Source: Tubulanus polymorphus
Lineage: Eukaryota > Nemertea > Palaeonemertea > Tubulaniformes > Tubulanidae
DNA: 64,000 nucleotides
Reading direction: 5' to 3'
Assembly: GCF_964204645.1 (NCBI RefSeq)
Contig: NC_134025.1
Location: 10,235,001-10,299,000, forward strand
The notes beneath the pieces are model-generated. The model worked only from the letters and a program-made list of their open reading frames with translations, ran no database searches and was not told where the DNA came from. A program made the translations under genes and the position numbers. Shown here piece by piece: positions 50,636 through 62,580 of the stretch. How positions within the stretch are numbered: the first letter of the stretch is position 1; each line of letters opens with the position of its first letter.

Positions 50636-53600
50636 ATGGCGCTGTCCATGAGCCGACTATTCTGGTGTTCTACGAGGAAATTTCATCGCTTAAATTCGCC
50701 AACCAGACTGGCAAATCGTTTATTACAATTCAGGTTCTTATTTTATTTAGAAATTCACCCAGGTGTAATATCTGAGGGTCCTAACAATGTTTGTTTAAGG
50801 CCAAGTCGCGAGTAAACCTCCCGTGTAAGGATTGTCATGTCAAAAAACAAAAGGCAAGCTTTTTCGCCTTTTTTAAAAGAAAATAGTCCCTACAAAATTG
50901 TACCCCAAAATGAGGAAGGCAACTTTTTGTGGGGTGCAATTTTGAAGGTAGTAGGTAAGCCTACAACTGTCTACAGATTGTTTCATTGCACCCCCAGCTT
51001 CCGCCCAGTTACCTATAGCATAGGCCTATGCCGGTACATTAGGCTATTGTATGGATGTCTGTCCAAAGGGACTGAATTATAATACTATGTGCGATTATCT
51101 TTTATGACATCTAGGTTTTACTGTCAAAATGAAATCGATTCGAAAACCAATAAAACAGCATCCTCCCCTGCTGCGGCTGCACCATCAAAATCGTCGCCGC
51201 AGACTGCAGATTCTACCTCGAAAAAGATTGAAATAAAGTCGAAGAAGAAGCAAACTTTCAAGCAATTCGCGATTACTAAATACATGTCTTATGTCACTTG
51301 GTATATAGAGGTATTCCTCGAAAAACGCTTCCCAACTGCGTCAAATATGTTTAAAGTATTCAAGATCGGTAAGTTGATTAGTTGCTCTGTAGCCTACTAT
51401 ACTATCCTGTACTATGTTACTATGACCTGTAATTGGTGGTATTACTTATCCAAAGCTGTAAGCTATAACGAAAGGTATTTAAAAAGCTCAAGCCATTTAT
51501 AGGTCCGCTAAGATACTAGGGCTGAATAAATGTGAAAATATCCAAAATTATTAAACTAAACCACAGTCAGGTTACTGCTGACTAAATGTACTTACTTTGG
51601 AGGGAACTGAATCTGATGGCATCATGAGGGAGAATCTGCCCTAGTTATACGGGTGCGCAGCTAGAAATCGTTTTTCCTTTCAAGCAGAGCAGATAAGAAT
51701 TATAAAAATCAGATTGGGTTTCCTTTTTGAATTGCAAATCTACTATAGCAGGATTTGTAAAATATGAGTATCTAGATGCCATCAGGCCCAAAGCCCACAT
51801 TGAAAGATGGTATTGTACAGGAAACTGAAACTAACCTATTCAATGATGTCAAATTTCAGGAATAAAAGATTTCTTCAACGATTTCAAAGAATTCTATAAA
51901 GTGTCAGTTGGGGTTTGGTCGGCGACACCGCTGAATACATTTACCTGGCGACAACTTGATGCATATCGCAAGGTAAATCATTTAAATCGTTTGATGACCC
52001 AGGGAATTGTGGCCACAAATTACTAACTTAAAACATCCCTTGAACTTCTTCCGTTCATTTACCTTTTTAGTCCCCTTTAGAGTAAAGCTATCACATTCAG
52101 TTCCTAGAATCAACTTTTACACACTTTGGAGAATTATTTTTTGTTGATACTAATTTTAACGATAATTCATAGAAAATGTCATGAGTCTTGACATTTTCTA
52201 TAATTGTGATCAGTTTCAAGGTCATTGGATTCTGCGTTTGTTCACCAGGGAGCGTTGAATATTGAAATAATGAGATTGTCAAGCATTTCACCAAGTGGAC
52301 ATCGGTTTCCCTGAACCCCTTGTTTGATTTTTAGATGCCAAGAGATATGCTGAAAGTTGCCCCAGTTCTACTTATTTCTGCTCTACCTTTCGGACCATAT
52401 TTCATTTTCCCGATTGCGTAAGTAAACAGTGCTACTCAGGTGTCGAATTCGCACTTTTGATTCATTGTCCTATATCTTGCCAAAATCTATTCAATTATGT
52501 TTGAAAATAGTAAAACAAGTTTTAGATTTTCTTCTTTTCTCGGATGTTCCAGATATTTTTTCCCGAGGTTTCTGCTGTCTCGTCAGTTTTGGACGGCCGA
52601 TCAGGAACGGGATTTTACGCTGCGTACATTAAAGCACCGGCTTCATCATTATCGCGCAATCTGCAACGCGTTGCACGTTAACACCGAAACCATTCCGAAA
52701 CCATTGCAAGACGAATTCTGGAGTATCCTAGAAAAGGTTCGTAGCAAGATTAGCTTTATGTGCGTAATATAGGCTCAACTGAACCTCTCCATGGACCTAT
52801 ATACCGCCACCACCACCAATTGCAATGGTCGCTCCCTATTGTAATGGTGTGTGAGTTTCATCTTTTATCATTGTGTAGCCCTGTATAAATCATGGTTCCC
52901 ACAGTACAGGTTAATTATGGGAAAAACTTTGTAAATTTAAAATACGTAATATTCTTCTGTTCTGTTTGGAAATGTTTGGGATTTTGATTGTTGTCCAATC
53001 CAGGAAATATTTAGTGAATTCATTTTACACAACGAGTAGTATAGTTCTGGGATGCCCAAGGGCAAGTATGCTTCTTAAGAAATCTTTCTTGAAAATCACA
53101 TTTTTATTGACTGTAGTATGATGGACGATGGTGTATGAAATTTCCATTTGGGAAAATTGCAAAATTACCTATGAACTATTTGGGAAAAACTTGGGAAGCC
53201 ACTTTTATAACTATAACTGTGGGAACCATGTTAAATGGATCATCTGCTACCCACTACAAATAGATTGTGGGGTTAAAATCAACTTGGTGATTTTTCAATT
53301 TCAGCTCGAAAGCGGTCAACATCCGTCGACAGAAGAGATATTAGATCTTAAACCAATGTTCAAGGCTGAACCTTTCAGCCTCGATGAAATCAGTTTAACT
53401 TATTCGGTGAGTTCAATTCCCCATTAATGAATCTATAATTTCATAGGAAAATGTTTTTCTATGTTAAGAAATGCATACTCTACTGTATCTACAATTTACA
53501 ATCAATTTGTTAAACAGATATCTCAAAAACCATTTCTTCAGCTTCTTCGAAATCTCCATTTCAGAGGCATCTTTCGAAGAGTATGGGTATGCCACTCTTT

Positions 53601-54357
53601 CGTTACAAGCTGAAAGAAGACGCTATCGTTTTTGCGCAGATGGATAAAGCATTGCTACGGGAAGACTGGTCGACGATATCTGACCCGGAATTAGAACAGG
53701 TGAGATTGCTGCTGGGATCCGATTAGACCCAAATCAAGAGAATTTTTCATTGAAATATTATTCGTTATTGCTCGTTTTCAGCTGTGTATAGCTCGAGGCT
53801 TAAGTCCAGTCAGCCTCAGCCGTGAAGAAAGGTTGAACTATCTTAAACAGTGGACCACGATATCACAGAAATTAGACGGTATGTATATACAGGGTCCCTA
53901 CAACTCCTTGTGAACAGAAAATGCTTTTTAAATGTGCTTGAAACTATGCCAAAATCCCAATTAAAAACCAGGTTAAGGTAGTGTTAAGGATAAAAATTTG
54001 CTTAGAAAACCATCAAATTGATGGTTTTACCAAGATAAACGGTACCGATTTAGGAGCGAGTCTACAGTTATTGGCATATCAAAGTGGTGAAGACGGGTTC
54101 TTTTCGATATTTTCTCCTTTCAAACTCCTTATATCCAGAAATGACTGATCTGTAGGGACCCTGATGTAGTATATGCATGCTCACAGTGGCCACATAATTA
54201 TATCCAGCCATATTGGATGTTTTCTTAATTTTGTCATCTAATTCTATTTCTTGATTTTGCTTTTTCAGACCAGAGTCTTTCTCTACTACTTCATCTACCG
54301 TGTTTTCTGACTCTAAACCATCCGAATCACGTGATTTATATCGAGCCAAAAACTTGA
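50636..54357 (+). CDS. LETMD1: LETM1 domain-containing protein 1, mitochondrial
   Basis: Nine exons: 50636-50733, 51115-51368, 51860-51972, 52335-52417, 52553-52736, 53305-53406, 53565-53699, 53782-53878, 54269-54357; phases 2/1/0/2/0/0/0/1, 384 residues (human 360). LETMD1 is an inner-membrane protein of mitochondria linked to mitochondrial structure and respiration. The basic N-terminus (MALSMSRLFWCSTRKFHRL) fits a targeting leader and resembles the family start MALS. A Ser/Ala/Lys linker follows, then the membrane segment (PVLLISALPFGPYFIFPIAY) leading into FPRFLLSRQFWT, and the LETM ribosome-binding-like region with helices around LCIARGLSPVSLSREERLNYL. The short last exon ends near the family motif LSLLLH. 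The start codon lies in AAAATGGCGCT, a YY1-type context. Confidence 0.92.
53890..54163 (+). repeat. AGGGTCCCTAC-ended MITE, complete copy (LETMD1 intron 8)
   Basis: Left CAGGGTCCCTACAACTCC and right GATCTGTAGGGACCCTG are inverted copies. The ends look hAT-like. Similar ATGTATATA / ATGTAGTATA sequences flank it but are not an exact duplication. It fills most of the 390-base intron. Confidence 0.8.
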
Positions 54358-54492
54358 CAAAAGAAAGGACACTTCTCGGGGACACTTCTTACCGTACTTG
54401 AAAAGGCAGCGTCTGTGATATGATACAGTTATGAACGTTTTTCTGTACACAGAACTTGGAGGAGGTTGTTTGCGTGTGGATTATTGATTGTG

Positions 54493-54510
54493 AATCAATG
54501 ATCATTGATT
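54493..54510. repeat. Perfect 18-bp palindrome
   Basis: AATCAATGATCATTGATT is its own reverse complement. It lies in the LETMD1 3' UTR in a stretch rich in GATTGT words. Confidence 0.8.
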
Positions 54511-54598
54511 GTTCTGGTTGTGGAATATATAAGTGATTGTTGATCGTCTGCTTATGGCGGATTAGTGATTGTCTTAATTGTGATGGATTGTCGATAGT

Positions 54599-56221
54599 TT
54601 GCATCGCTCTAGTCCGGTGCATTTAGATTATATTTTGTTAAAGTATTATGATTTGCTAGACGAAGGAATTTCAAAGAATAAAATACCGGTTAATTGTAGA
54701 TACATTCGTTCAGTTTATCAAATTTGGTGCAGGTACTCGTGCGGTGCTGGTACATTTTCAAGCCTGGTACCGTCCCCAGAGAAAGCTGCCATTCATGTGT
54801 GAAATCTAGATGATTAATGCCATTGAAAGTGTGATGATTAAATATCTTATGTCATCCGGCATATGCAGTCAATTCATCAGTTTCAATGTCTTGGATCTTA
54901 TTAGTTTGAATGCCTTAGTTAAAGTCCGGACCCCAGCTTTCGTTAGAAAGCTAAAAATCAGGGAAAAAGTCAAGGAAATTTGTGGAGATTGCTATATCAT
55001 GCATATAATCAACAGTTTCTGTCTATGTTGTACATATTTGACTGTGTTAATTGATTGGATTCTTAGCAGATCGAGTCGGGGAAAACAATGTGCATGTCGG
55101 AAAAGCAGGCCACCCTGAAATTGATAGTAATAGTACCAAGTACATGGGACTATGAAATTGGTTTCGAGTTTCAGCCTTTCCTTCGTCTTCAGCCCTTGGA
55201 TTGTGAGAAATCATGGATAGATGGCACTTACATCATCTGTTCTTTTTTCATACACATACACGTACAGATCAATATCTTTACGCCGCCACAGAAAAGTGCT
55301 GTAACAGAAAATGTCAAACCATGGAATGCCGTGACGATAGAAATATATCCAGATACCAGTAGGTACTACAGTATAATACACGGCTGGGGTAATGCATCAA
55401 CATATGTTTCCATTACTTCATCAGACATACTACACTCCTAGGTATTGAAAGAACATTGATTTTTTTTTCAAATGCCAATCCATTTATTATTATTGCACAT
55501 GTAATACAATATTGAGAAAGAATATAATTTGTGTGTTCACTGAAGAATTTAATTCCTTTTTTCGTTTTACATGGAACTAATCTGCTATAAAGAGAGAAAC
55601 AACTGGGTAGCCTTCGCATGACACCAAGTCGGACGTCTCCGTCCCAATTATTGCCGAGAATCGATTACGAGAAATTGAAGCCGAAAGTAGCACGCGATAG
55701 ACTGAGAGATAAAGGCTGCCTTGTTGCCATTTTAGAAGACCACCTTTGATACGTATTTGACATAGGTTACAACATGAATGTATAGGTTCACATCGATTGA
55801 TTAAATGATCACGATAAATTTCCATGCAGGGATTCCACCAAAAAAGTTACAGAAAGTGACGCTTTCTTATACCGACGAAATATTACATCGTACAGTTCAA
55901 ACGAATATCTAATTCGGTAAGATCCACACACTTCCTAGCATTCGTAGAAAAACAGCATTTGAATGGTACTGGTTCAACAAAAAAAAAGAAATGTTATAAA
56001 TTAAAACTTTTCGAAAAAAGTTCCGTTTTTGGTCGCAATATTTTTTCATCACAAATAATAACAGTAATCTCGATCCGTAGAGTAAAATGGTTATAGCAGA
56101 ATTCGTGAATATAGCAGAAGCTACCAAAGCTCTCGATAAATTGCATCATGATTTGAAAATCTCAACAACACGTCAATCGATATTACAGAAAAAAAACGCC
56201 CCTCAATCCGGATCGGTTTAA
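54599..56221 (+). other. Possible unassigned coding islands downstream of LETMD1
   Basis: Four short plus-strand frames look protein-like: 54599-54730 (VHLDYILLKYYDLLDEG), 55600-55749 (LLPRIDYEKLKPKVARDRL, ending LEDHL), 55829-55912 (IPPKKLQKVTLSYTDEI, or in the next frame ESDAFLYRRNITSYSS with donor CG|GTAAGA) and 56083-56221 (EATKALDKLHHDLKIS, ending SGSV). Acceptor-like AG sites precede three of them. I could not join them in a consistent phase and recognise no family. They may be exons of a small gene, alternative ends, or chance frames. Confidence 0.25.
54677..54682 (+). terminator. Candidate polyadenylation signal of LETMD1
   Basis: AATAAA 320 bases after the LETMD1 stop codon. It also lies inside the first protein-like frame noted at 54599, which argues against that frame being coding. 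Confidence 0.5.
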
Positions 56222-57858
56222 AGCAGATTTTAACCTTATCGAATCCAAGCCACATTTTTAAAGGTCACTTGTGTTTAAAACTAAGTCCTAAGGCCACCAC
56301 TGCGACTAAGAAAATAAACGAAACACAAGTTATATCGGGCATATGCACTGTGAAAAATGTAGGCGCCAAGCGAGCAGTGGCGTTTAAACCGGGTGGCAAT
56401 ATAAAAAGCTTCGACGTATGTACAACATGATTTTAAATCAGGATTTGTATATAATCTGGATTCGTTTCGATCTGTCCTAAATAATCCGGATTAAGTGGGT
56501 TTTACGCTGTACGACATACAAAATAAAAGACCCATATCAATAAGTTTAAAACCCACTACATGTATATAAACAAGTTTAAAAGACTGATAGCAAATTCTAT
56601 TCATCAAAAATTAAAGATCGAAAGACACATTTCGAACTCTAACTAGACATCATCGTCAGGTGAGACTTTGAAATGTCCGGTCTTTTGATTTAAATTTTTG
56701 ATAAATAAAATTCGCTTTCAATCTTTTAAATTTTGTACACAGCTTGTTTTAAACTTTTTATCTGTTCTCCACGTCATTGTGCGGCTATTCAACCCATATC
56801 GATAAGATATGAATTGAATAATCTTACGCAGTTACTTCGATGATTCATGTTTAACGGAAAGCTCATTAAGTATAAGTTTTCAACCACTCATACTAAGTAC
56901 ACAGATAAAGTGGAGAATATTTCTCGCCAAACCCTCTAATCGCACTTTTTAATGTATACTTTATGAACATTTTCGATCAAAAGACAATCAAACACGAAGG
57001 GACCAGCCTTCCTGATGATTCGGTGATATGTTCATTGCATCAAATACCGTACGAGTATCTTATACATTTGCGAATAAGTTCTGTCAGGACCCAGTTTGAT
57101 GTTTCATCATCAAGTTAATATAACTTTCATTATAATGACTTAAGCCTATGTAGAATGCATATCATTAATACAGAACTAGGCCCGGAAAATTTTTTCGAAA
57201 ACATTCAAATAAATAGATAAATACAACGATATCGAACTTTGCTGCATAAACAAGTGCAAATGAAAATTGACAAACCGATGCAATTTTACACGCGCCTTCG
57301 ACGAAATGAAATGCAAACATACTTTAACAAAAAAGTCAACACATGAAGAACTCAACTCTGAGAGTTCACTCACGAGTTAAAATCAGCTCATTTTGAAAAA
57401 GTCCAACTTCGGATATTCAACCGAGTTTTCGCGAACGGGATCGCGGTTCGATAAAATAAATACACATGCGTTTTAACAACAGGTCCAGCCTCGAAAAACA
57501 TAAATCAATACATAATTAAATACGAATATTTAATTTGCGGCACCGTATTCAAGAGATAGAGAGATCGAAGAGAGACAGTAAATACACAGTAGAAAAATAA
57601 ATATACAACTACAGTCGATATAGAAGGCAGTGATGAACAGAAGTCGTTGAGATTCGAAGCCAATAACGAAATGCTACGATACATCCTTACATCCTTATCA
57701 ATCAATCTATAAGATAGACATTCACAATTGGTTGCGTGATGTCTCCTAGTATGCCGGTGTAATGTTTATTACAGATTCGTTCGTCCATTCGAGTCCCGAG
57801 AACGCATACGAAGCCTAGATGATCGATTAAAAGAATGGTGATTAGGCTAGCAAAAATT

Positions 57859-58060
57859 AATACCTTGTTTCTCATTTCTGCCGAGCTTACAAGTTGACCC
57901 GGCTGGCCACCTAGCTATCTACCCTGTACATATTTTTTTTTGTGTTAAAATCATGATCAGGCTTACTATAACAGACCCGCCAGCTACAGAAATGAACAGA
58001 TTACAAATTTTATTGCAGCTTTCCAAAGGTACCCGGCCGATTAGGAGAAACAAGCTATCA
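57859..58060 (+). repeat. TACCTTGTTTCTC MITE, copy 3
   Basis: Left AATACCTTGTTTCTCATTTC; right GGAGAAACAAGCTATCATT. It shares ACCTAGCTATCTACCCTGTAC and CCCGGCCGATTAGG with copy 2 at 41083-41280, whose layout it follows throughout. Confidence 0.8.
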
Positions 58061-59327
58061 TTTTTTAGCCTGAAGTGTTGAATATTTAAGGGTGTGGGTT
58101 AACAGGCAGTTGTCACATCTCATAACAATAGTACAGATCCTGTTTCAATGAACAACTCCACTCCCCCTTTTCCATGGCACATACAACTATTTCTTAAGAT
58201 GCAGATTGATATCGGCATATTAGCCTAACCACGGACGTATCTAGTTCCATGGCACTTTTCCTGCCGAGATAAAGAATGTTACCTCTACTGATGGCTCTTG
58301 TGGTGAATTCTATAATTTGGGTACTCAAACAAGCGCTATGGTGATATTATGGCGAGTCCCTTCACATTATGAGGACGAGGCAGAGCTTGTGTTCTTTAGA
58401 CAGAGCGATACGCTTCATACACATACTACGCTTTAAACTCTAACCCCTTGGCGCTAACTGAATCGATTCATAGTTGAGTTTTATCGTATGTTTAAACCGA
58501 TCGATAAAAGCTTTATATCCACCATCTATGTTGGCTTGAAAATAACTGCGAATGGTTTTTTAAAATCAATTGTACATAACGGTAAACGTCGAGGGTCAAT
58601 AGAAAAAAAAATTATGAAAAGAAACAACATTTCGAAACACGAACGAAAAACTGATAATAAAAATAGTAATTTCAACAAAATAATACCGGCTACATATAAT
58701 CATGGAAATTTCTATATGGTTCATATAGAAATCAACAAATTTTCTCGTGCACGGCCATTCATGAAGTACGTGCACAGCTATTCTGAATATGAAACCACCC
58801 TCAAACACCCATGTACGCTATTTTAAGCATTAGATACATATGGAGAAGGGGCCAATTTTTTGCCCGCTCCCGCCGTAGATTCATGCTTACTTCAGATATG
58901 ACCCCGCGCGATGGTAACTATCATACAATAATATCAATACTATAATCATTATCATAATAAATCACTGATCGCATTGAAAACGCACACAACAACAAATTCA
59001 GAATCCAACGAAGCTAAGCTAACAACTCGATATAACACAGTAATTAATACACGCGCGGTTCCCGATCGCTCGCGTGGCAAAAAATACATACGTAGGTGAG
59101 AAAACCAAAAGCTGCCTTTCAAATGAGATGTATGTTCGTAACATGGAACAAACAGATTCGAGGTTAAAACGCGGGCGGACATCTCGATTAAGGGATGACT
59201 CAACCTTACCGGGCGAACACGCGAAAACCTAAAGACTGAAGAGACTTGCTAATGTTTATCTACATATCTAATCAGAGGAGACAGGGATTCAGATTGATAC
59301 CGGCTAATAATACAATTCATTAATCAT

Positions 59328-59329
<2 letters not shown>

Positions 59330-59391
<62 letters not shown>
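59330..59391. repeat. Compound CATATA / TA microsatellite
   Basis: Five ACATAT hexamers run into about fifteen TA dinucleotides. Confidence 0.95.
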
Positions 59392-59393
<2 letters not shown>

Positions 59394-60528
59394 TGTCTGC
59401 TTAGAAAGAATAGACTGCTAACCAACAAAAGGTCACCGACCTCGTTAATAATACATTATTCAGGAGACAAGAATATTTTGAACGAAAAAGGCATTTAACA
59501 TCGGTTTATAGTGTAATAACTAACAACAACGAAAAAGAAAAAACAAAGTATAACAAAATCTGGTTTTATCTAAAATCACTGGTGGGTTGGTTTTTATATC
59601 GGTTTTGGTATTGCTATTGTTGTTCCGCGGAGAGACATATGGATACGTGTAACTGCTCGATGCGAGCGTAGGTCGAGTCGCGACTGAGAATCGCCTCACA
59701 GTCGCCAGGACAAGTCATCTTAAGATATCGATCAAAAATGATAAAAACGTTCAATTGGCAAACATTTACGAAATACGTGCGCAAATAAAACCCGAAGAAC
59801 TACTGTTCGACAAATACACGCTAAACATTTCTGCTACGATGATTAGAAATTTCATTTTTATTGATTAAGATATTGGAAAACCAAGTAACTAAAAGCAATC
59901 AATACCCGGTAATGGCAATTTCTTTAGTGAAACTTCTCGACGTGAAAACCATGAGTATCGCATTTTCATCCAAATCTGCAGAAATAAATCTAGGCGGTCA
60001 TCATGGAATTGAAGATAATTCCCCGTGCTGGAAAACTATGCTATTCATTACTTTCGTTTCGTACATCGAGTAGGTAGTTCAAATGAACTTTTTGAAAATA
60101 ACATATTCCCTGTAACAATGGTAGTTGAACCGGGTTCAGAGCAACGCACACTACGATACGAGAGTCATGATTCTAAAAAAAACTACAGGCATTTCACTTC
60201 ATATTCACACACACACACACAAGACAGGAAATAGTAAATCACATCGAGTATAATGGATCGAAAAAACATGCGATCATTTCATTTTCTTCTTTGTGACACT
60301 GAACCAAAACACCTGTAATCACATGAAAAGACGCGCATTCGCATGAAATTTACCACACTTTTAAATCTATATTTGCTACGTTTGAATAAATACGAGAGAT
60401 ACAACGGAATTCTCGAAGTCTCGTTTTCATGACTTTTCCCGCGAGCGTGACACAGTGTTCTCCGCAACAGGTTTTAGAGGGGCAGCCACCCCTCTGTTGT
60501 CCCTAATAGAATATCCGCTGCCCATACC

Positions 60529-60896
60529 CAGGGATGAAAATGGCCCATATTGAAAAAGTCGGAAAATATTTTCAAAAAAAGAATTTTTTTGGGGAACAAA
60601 AATCAGTAACTTTTAGCCAAAAAACTTACTTCCTTTTGGTCAAAATGTTAATAGTTTGGGCCTGAATTAGAGCCGCTTTTTGAATGAGACGCCATATTGG
60701 TTTCTCCGACTCCACAGTTGTGCTAACAACTGCCGAAAACCGTCTTAGGGAGCACTCCTAACTACGGAGCGCTCCGATGTGACGCCCGCGATAGAGGTGA
60801 TTAAAGCGATTGAGGTGATTTACACTGTTCTCAGGAATTAAGAAAATGTTAGAAAAGGTCAGAAATCTGTCTATGGTCGGAAGATTTTCATCCCTG
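60529..60896. repeat. hAT-like MITE with CAGGGATGAAAAT ends
   Basis: Left CAGGGATGAAAATGGCC and right AGATTTTCATCCCTG are inverted repeats. The sequence CATACC directly precedes the left end and directly follows the right end, a likely target duplication or part of one. No coding capacity. Confidence 0.75.
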
Positions 60897-61682
60897 CATA
60901 CCAGAGTGGATGTTGGTACATTATCAACTTTAAAATACATCGAGCCGAAGTGAAAAATACAAAGATTACATCAAAATTAAGCTTAAATTTTTTCTGTATT
61001 TTTTGTGGGATCGAAAGCCTTGCTACTTCAGCAGCCACGATGTCATATGCTTAACAATGAATGCAGCCCCTCTAAAATTCCAGCATACGGAAAACACTGT
61101 GACTGTACGAACCCCGTAAGAATTGACATATACCCGACGAATCACGTGTATGTATATGGGAACTCGAAAAATAATCTAGACAGCCGACGGGCGAAGCAAT
61201 GAGACGCGCTGATGTAAAAACCAATTTCTCTGCGTCTACTTTGCCAGGTTTTTTTTTTCGGAGAAAAACTGAATCGCGCAAGTGAAAAGCAACGGATCGA
61301 TACGCAATGAATACAGCATAGATTAATTCTCGTGTATCCATGGCAACCGACAGTGTTTGTCATCAGCGTCCTAGGAGATCTCCGTTGCCGTTATCACCAG
61401 CGCTGACGATGATGATGACGATGCATATCTTGATCTGCGGGGGGAGGGGGTGGTTGGAGGGGGGACTTACGTATAAACTGTTACCGTCAAAGAGAACAAG
61501 ATATAGTTACATTATATAACATAACTATATATAACTATATACACATTGTTGCATTGTTATTACGTATTATCGTCAAAATAACGAAAAACCAAACAGTGGC
61601 GACGCGCGCTTGCGCGAAACTTTTCTCGGAAAAATTGACGCAATCTCTCACAAAAAATATGACTGCACGGTACAAACAATAC

Positions 61683-61706
61683 ATATACATATATATATAT
61701 ATATAT
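61683..61706. repeat. TA microsatellite
   Basis: Short CATA then TA dinucleotide run. Confidence 0.85.
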
Positions 61707-62029
61707 AAACCGTAATTCATTAATTTACACACATAATCTTTTAGGAATATAATTTTACGTCAGGGAGCATTCTAAAAACGTAAACAGTTCGCGAATTCAA
61801 CTTCACTTAACGCGCGCAAACAAAACCTCGGTATTCGTCAGTTTACCCGGTACACAAATTTTCAATTTCTTTTCGCTCATCGTTGTTGAAATGTAGGCGA
61901 ACGGTTCATGTTTTTGAGATACGGCCTTTAGACTCCAACAATAAAAGTAAACGCGATGCAAGGTTTCCTCACGTACGTGCACGATACGATAATAATGACA
62001 ATTCCATAACATATACATACACTTATGTA

Positions 62030-62037
<8 letters not shown>

Positions 62038-62074
<37 letters not shown>
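62038..62074. repeat. TAA trinucleotide microsatellite
   Basis: About twelve TAA units, preceded by a short TA run. It creates spurious polyAsn and polyIle frames on the two strands. Confidence 0.95.
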
Positions 62075-62075
<1 letters not shown>

Positions 62076-62276
62076 TTTACATCATCTTTCAAAAATGAAC
62101 ACCTAGACGCACGAGATATTAAAACACACGTTTTAAAAATCATAATACTACAGCACCAGGCTCCTTGCTTGCTCGCGCAGCGGTTACATGAACATACCTG
62201 TACGTATACTCATAATGAACGACACACAAAGTAGCTGGGCTAGACAATCTATACATACTACTACAAATATTCATGT

Positions 62277-62282
62277 TTTATT
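62277..62282 (-). terminator. Candidate polyadenylation signal of the right-edge gene
   Basis: TTTATT on the plus strand (AATAAA on the minus strand) about 300 bases beyond the stop codon at 62581. Confidence 0.45.
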
Positions 62283-62580
62283 CTCCGTGAAAATAATTAT
62301 CATTATTATCGAGAGTTCAGATTTCGATTATTTGAGATCCTGATGATTTGACTGACCGAACATAATCTCCACGCGATTCTCGAGAATCGTGCAAGTGAAA
62401 TCTCCTCAAAAACGGTTTTCATCCCCATAAACGCATTCTCACTACTGTTTTACTACTACGTCTCAGAGGTCGACCTCTCTTATTACGAACCGGTTGCTAC
62501 GTCGTCGATACGGGTCATACGCGGCGAGACAAATATTGCTCGATGGTTTAAATTCTTCGCAGGGATACCGATGACGTGGA

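Larger units (their letters stand above)
56222..62580. other. Intergenic or long 3' UTR region, repeat-bearing
   Basis: No conserved coding exon was recognised in about 6.3 kb. The right end must include the 3' UTR of the gene at 62581. Present are a TACCTTGTTTCTC MITE (57859), a hAT-like MITE (60529), a CATATA/TA microsatellite (59330), a CA run near 60203-60220, TA and TAA microsatellites (61683, 62038) and a G-rich run at 61438-61466. The 112-codon frame at 58488-58826 shows no domain or conserved motif. Confidence 0.45.

Noticed and set aside
54068-54385. 105-codon minus-strand open frame
   Set aside because: It is antisense to the last LETMD1 exon and to a MITE; the plus strand carries the real coding signal.
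58488-58826. 112-codon plus-strand frame as a gene
   Set aside because: It has no domain, conserved motif, signal or splice context, and its AT-rich codons look like non-coding sequence.
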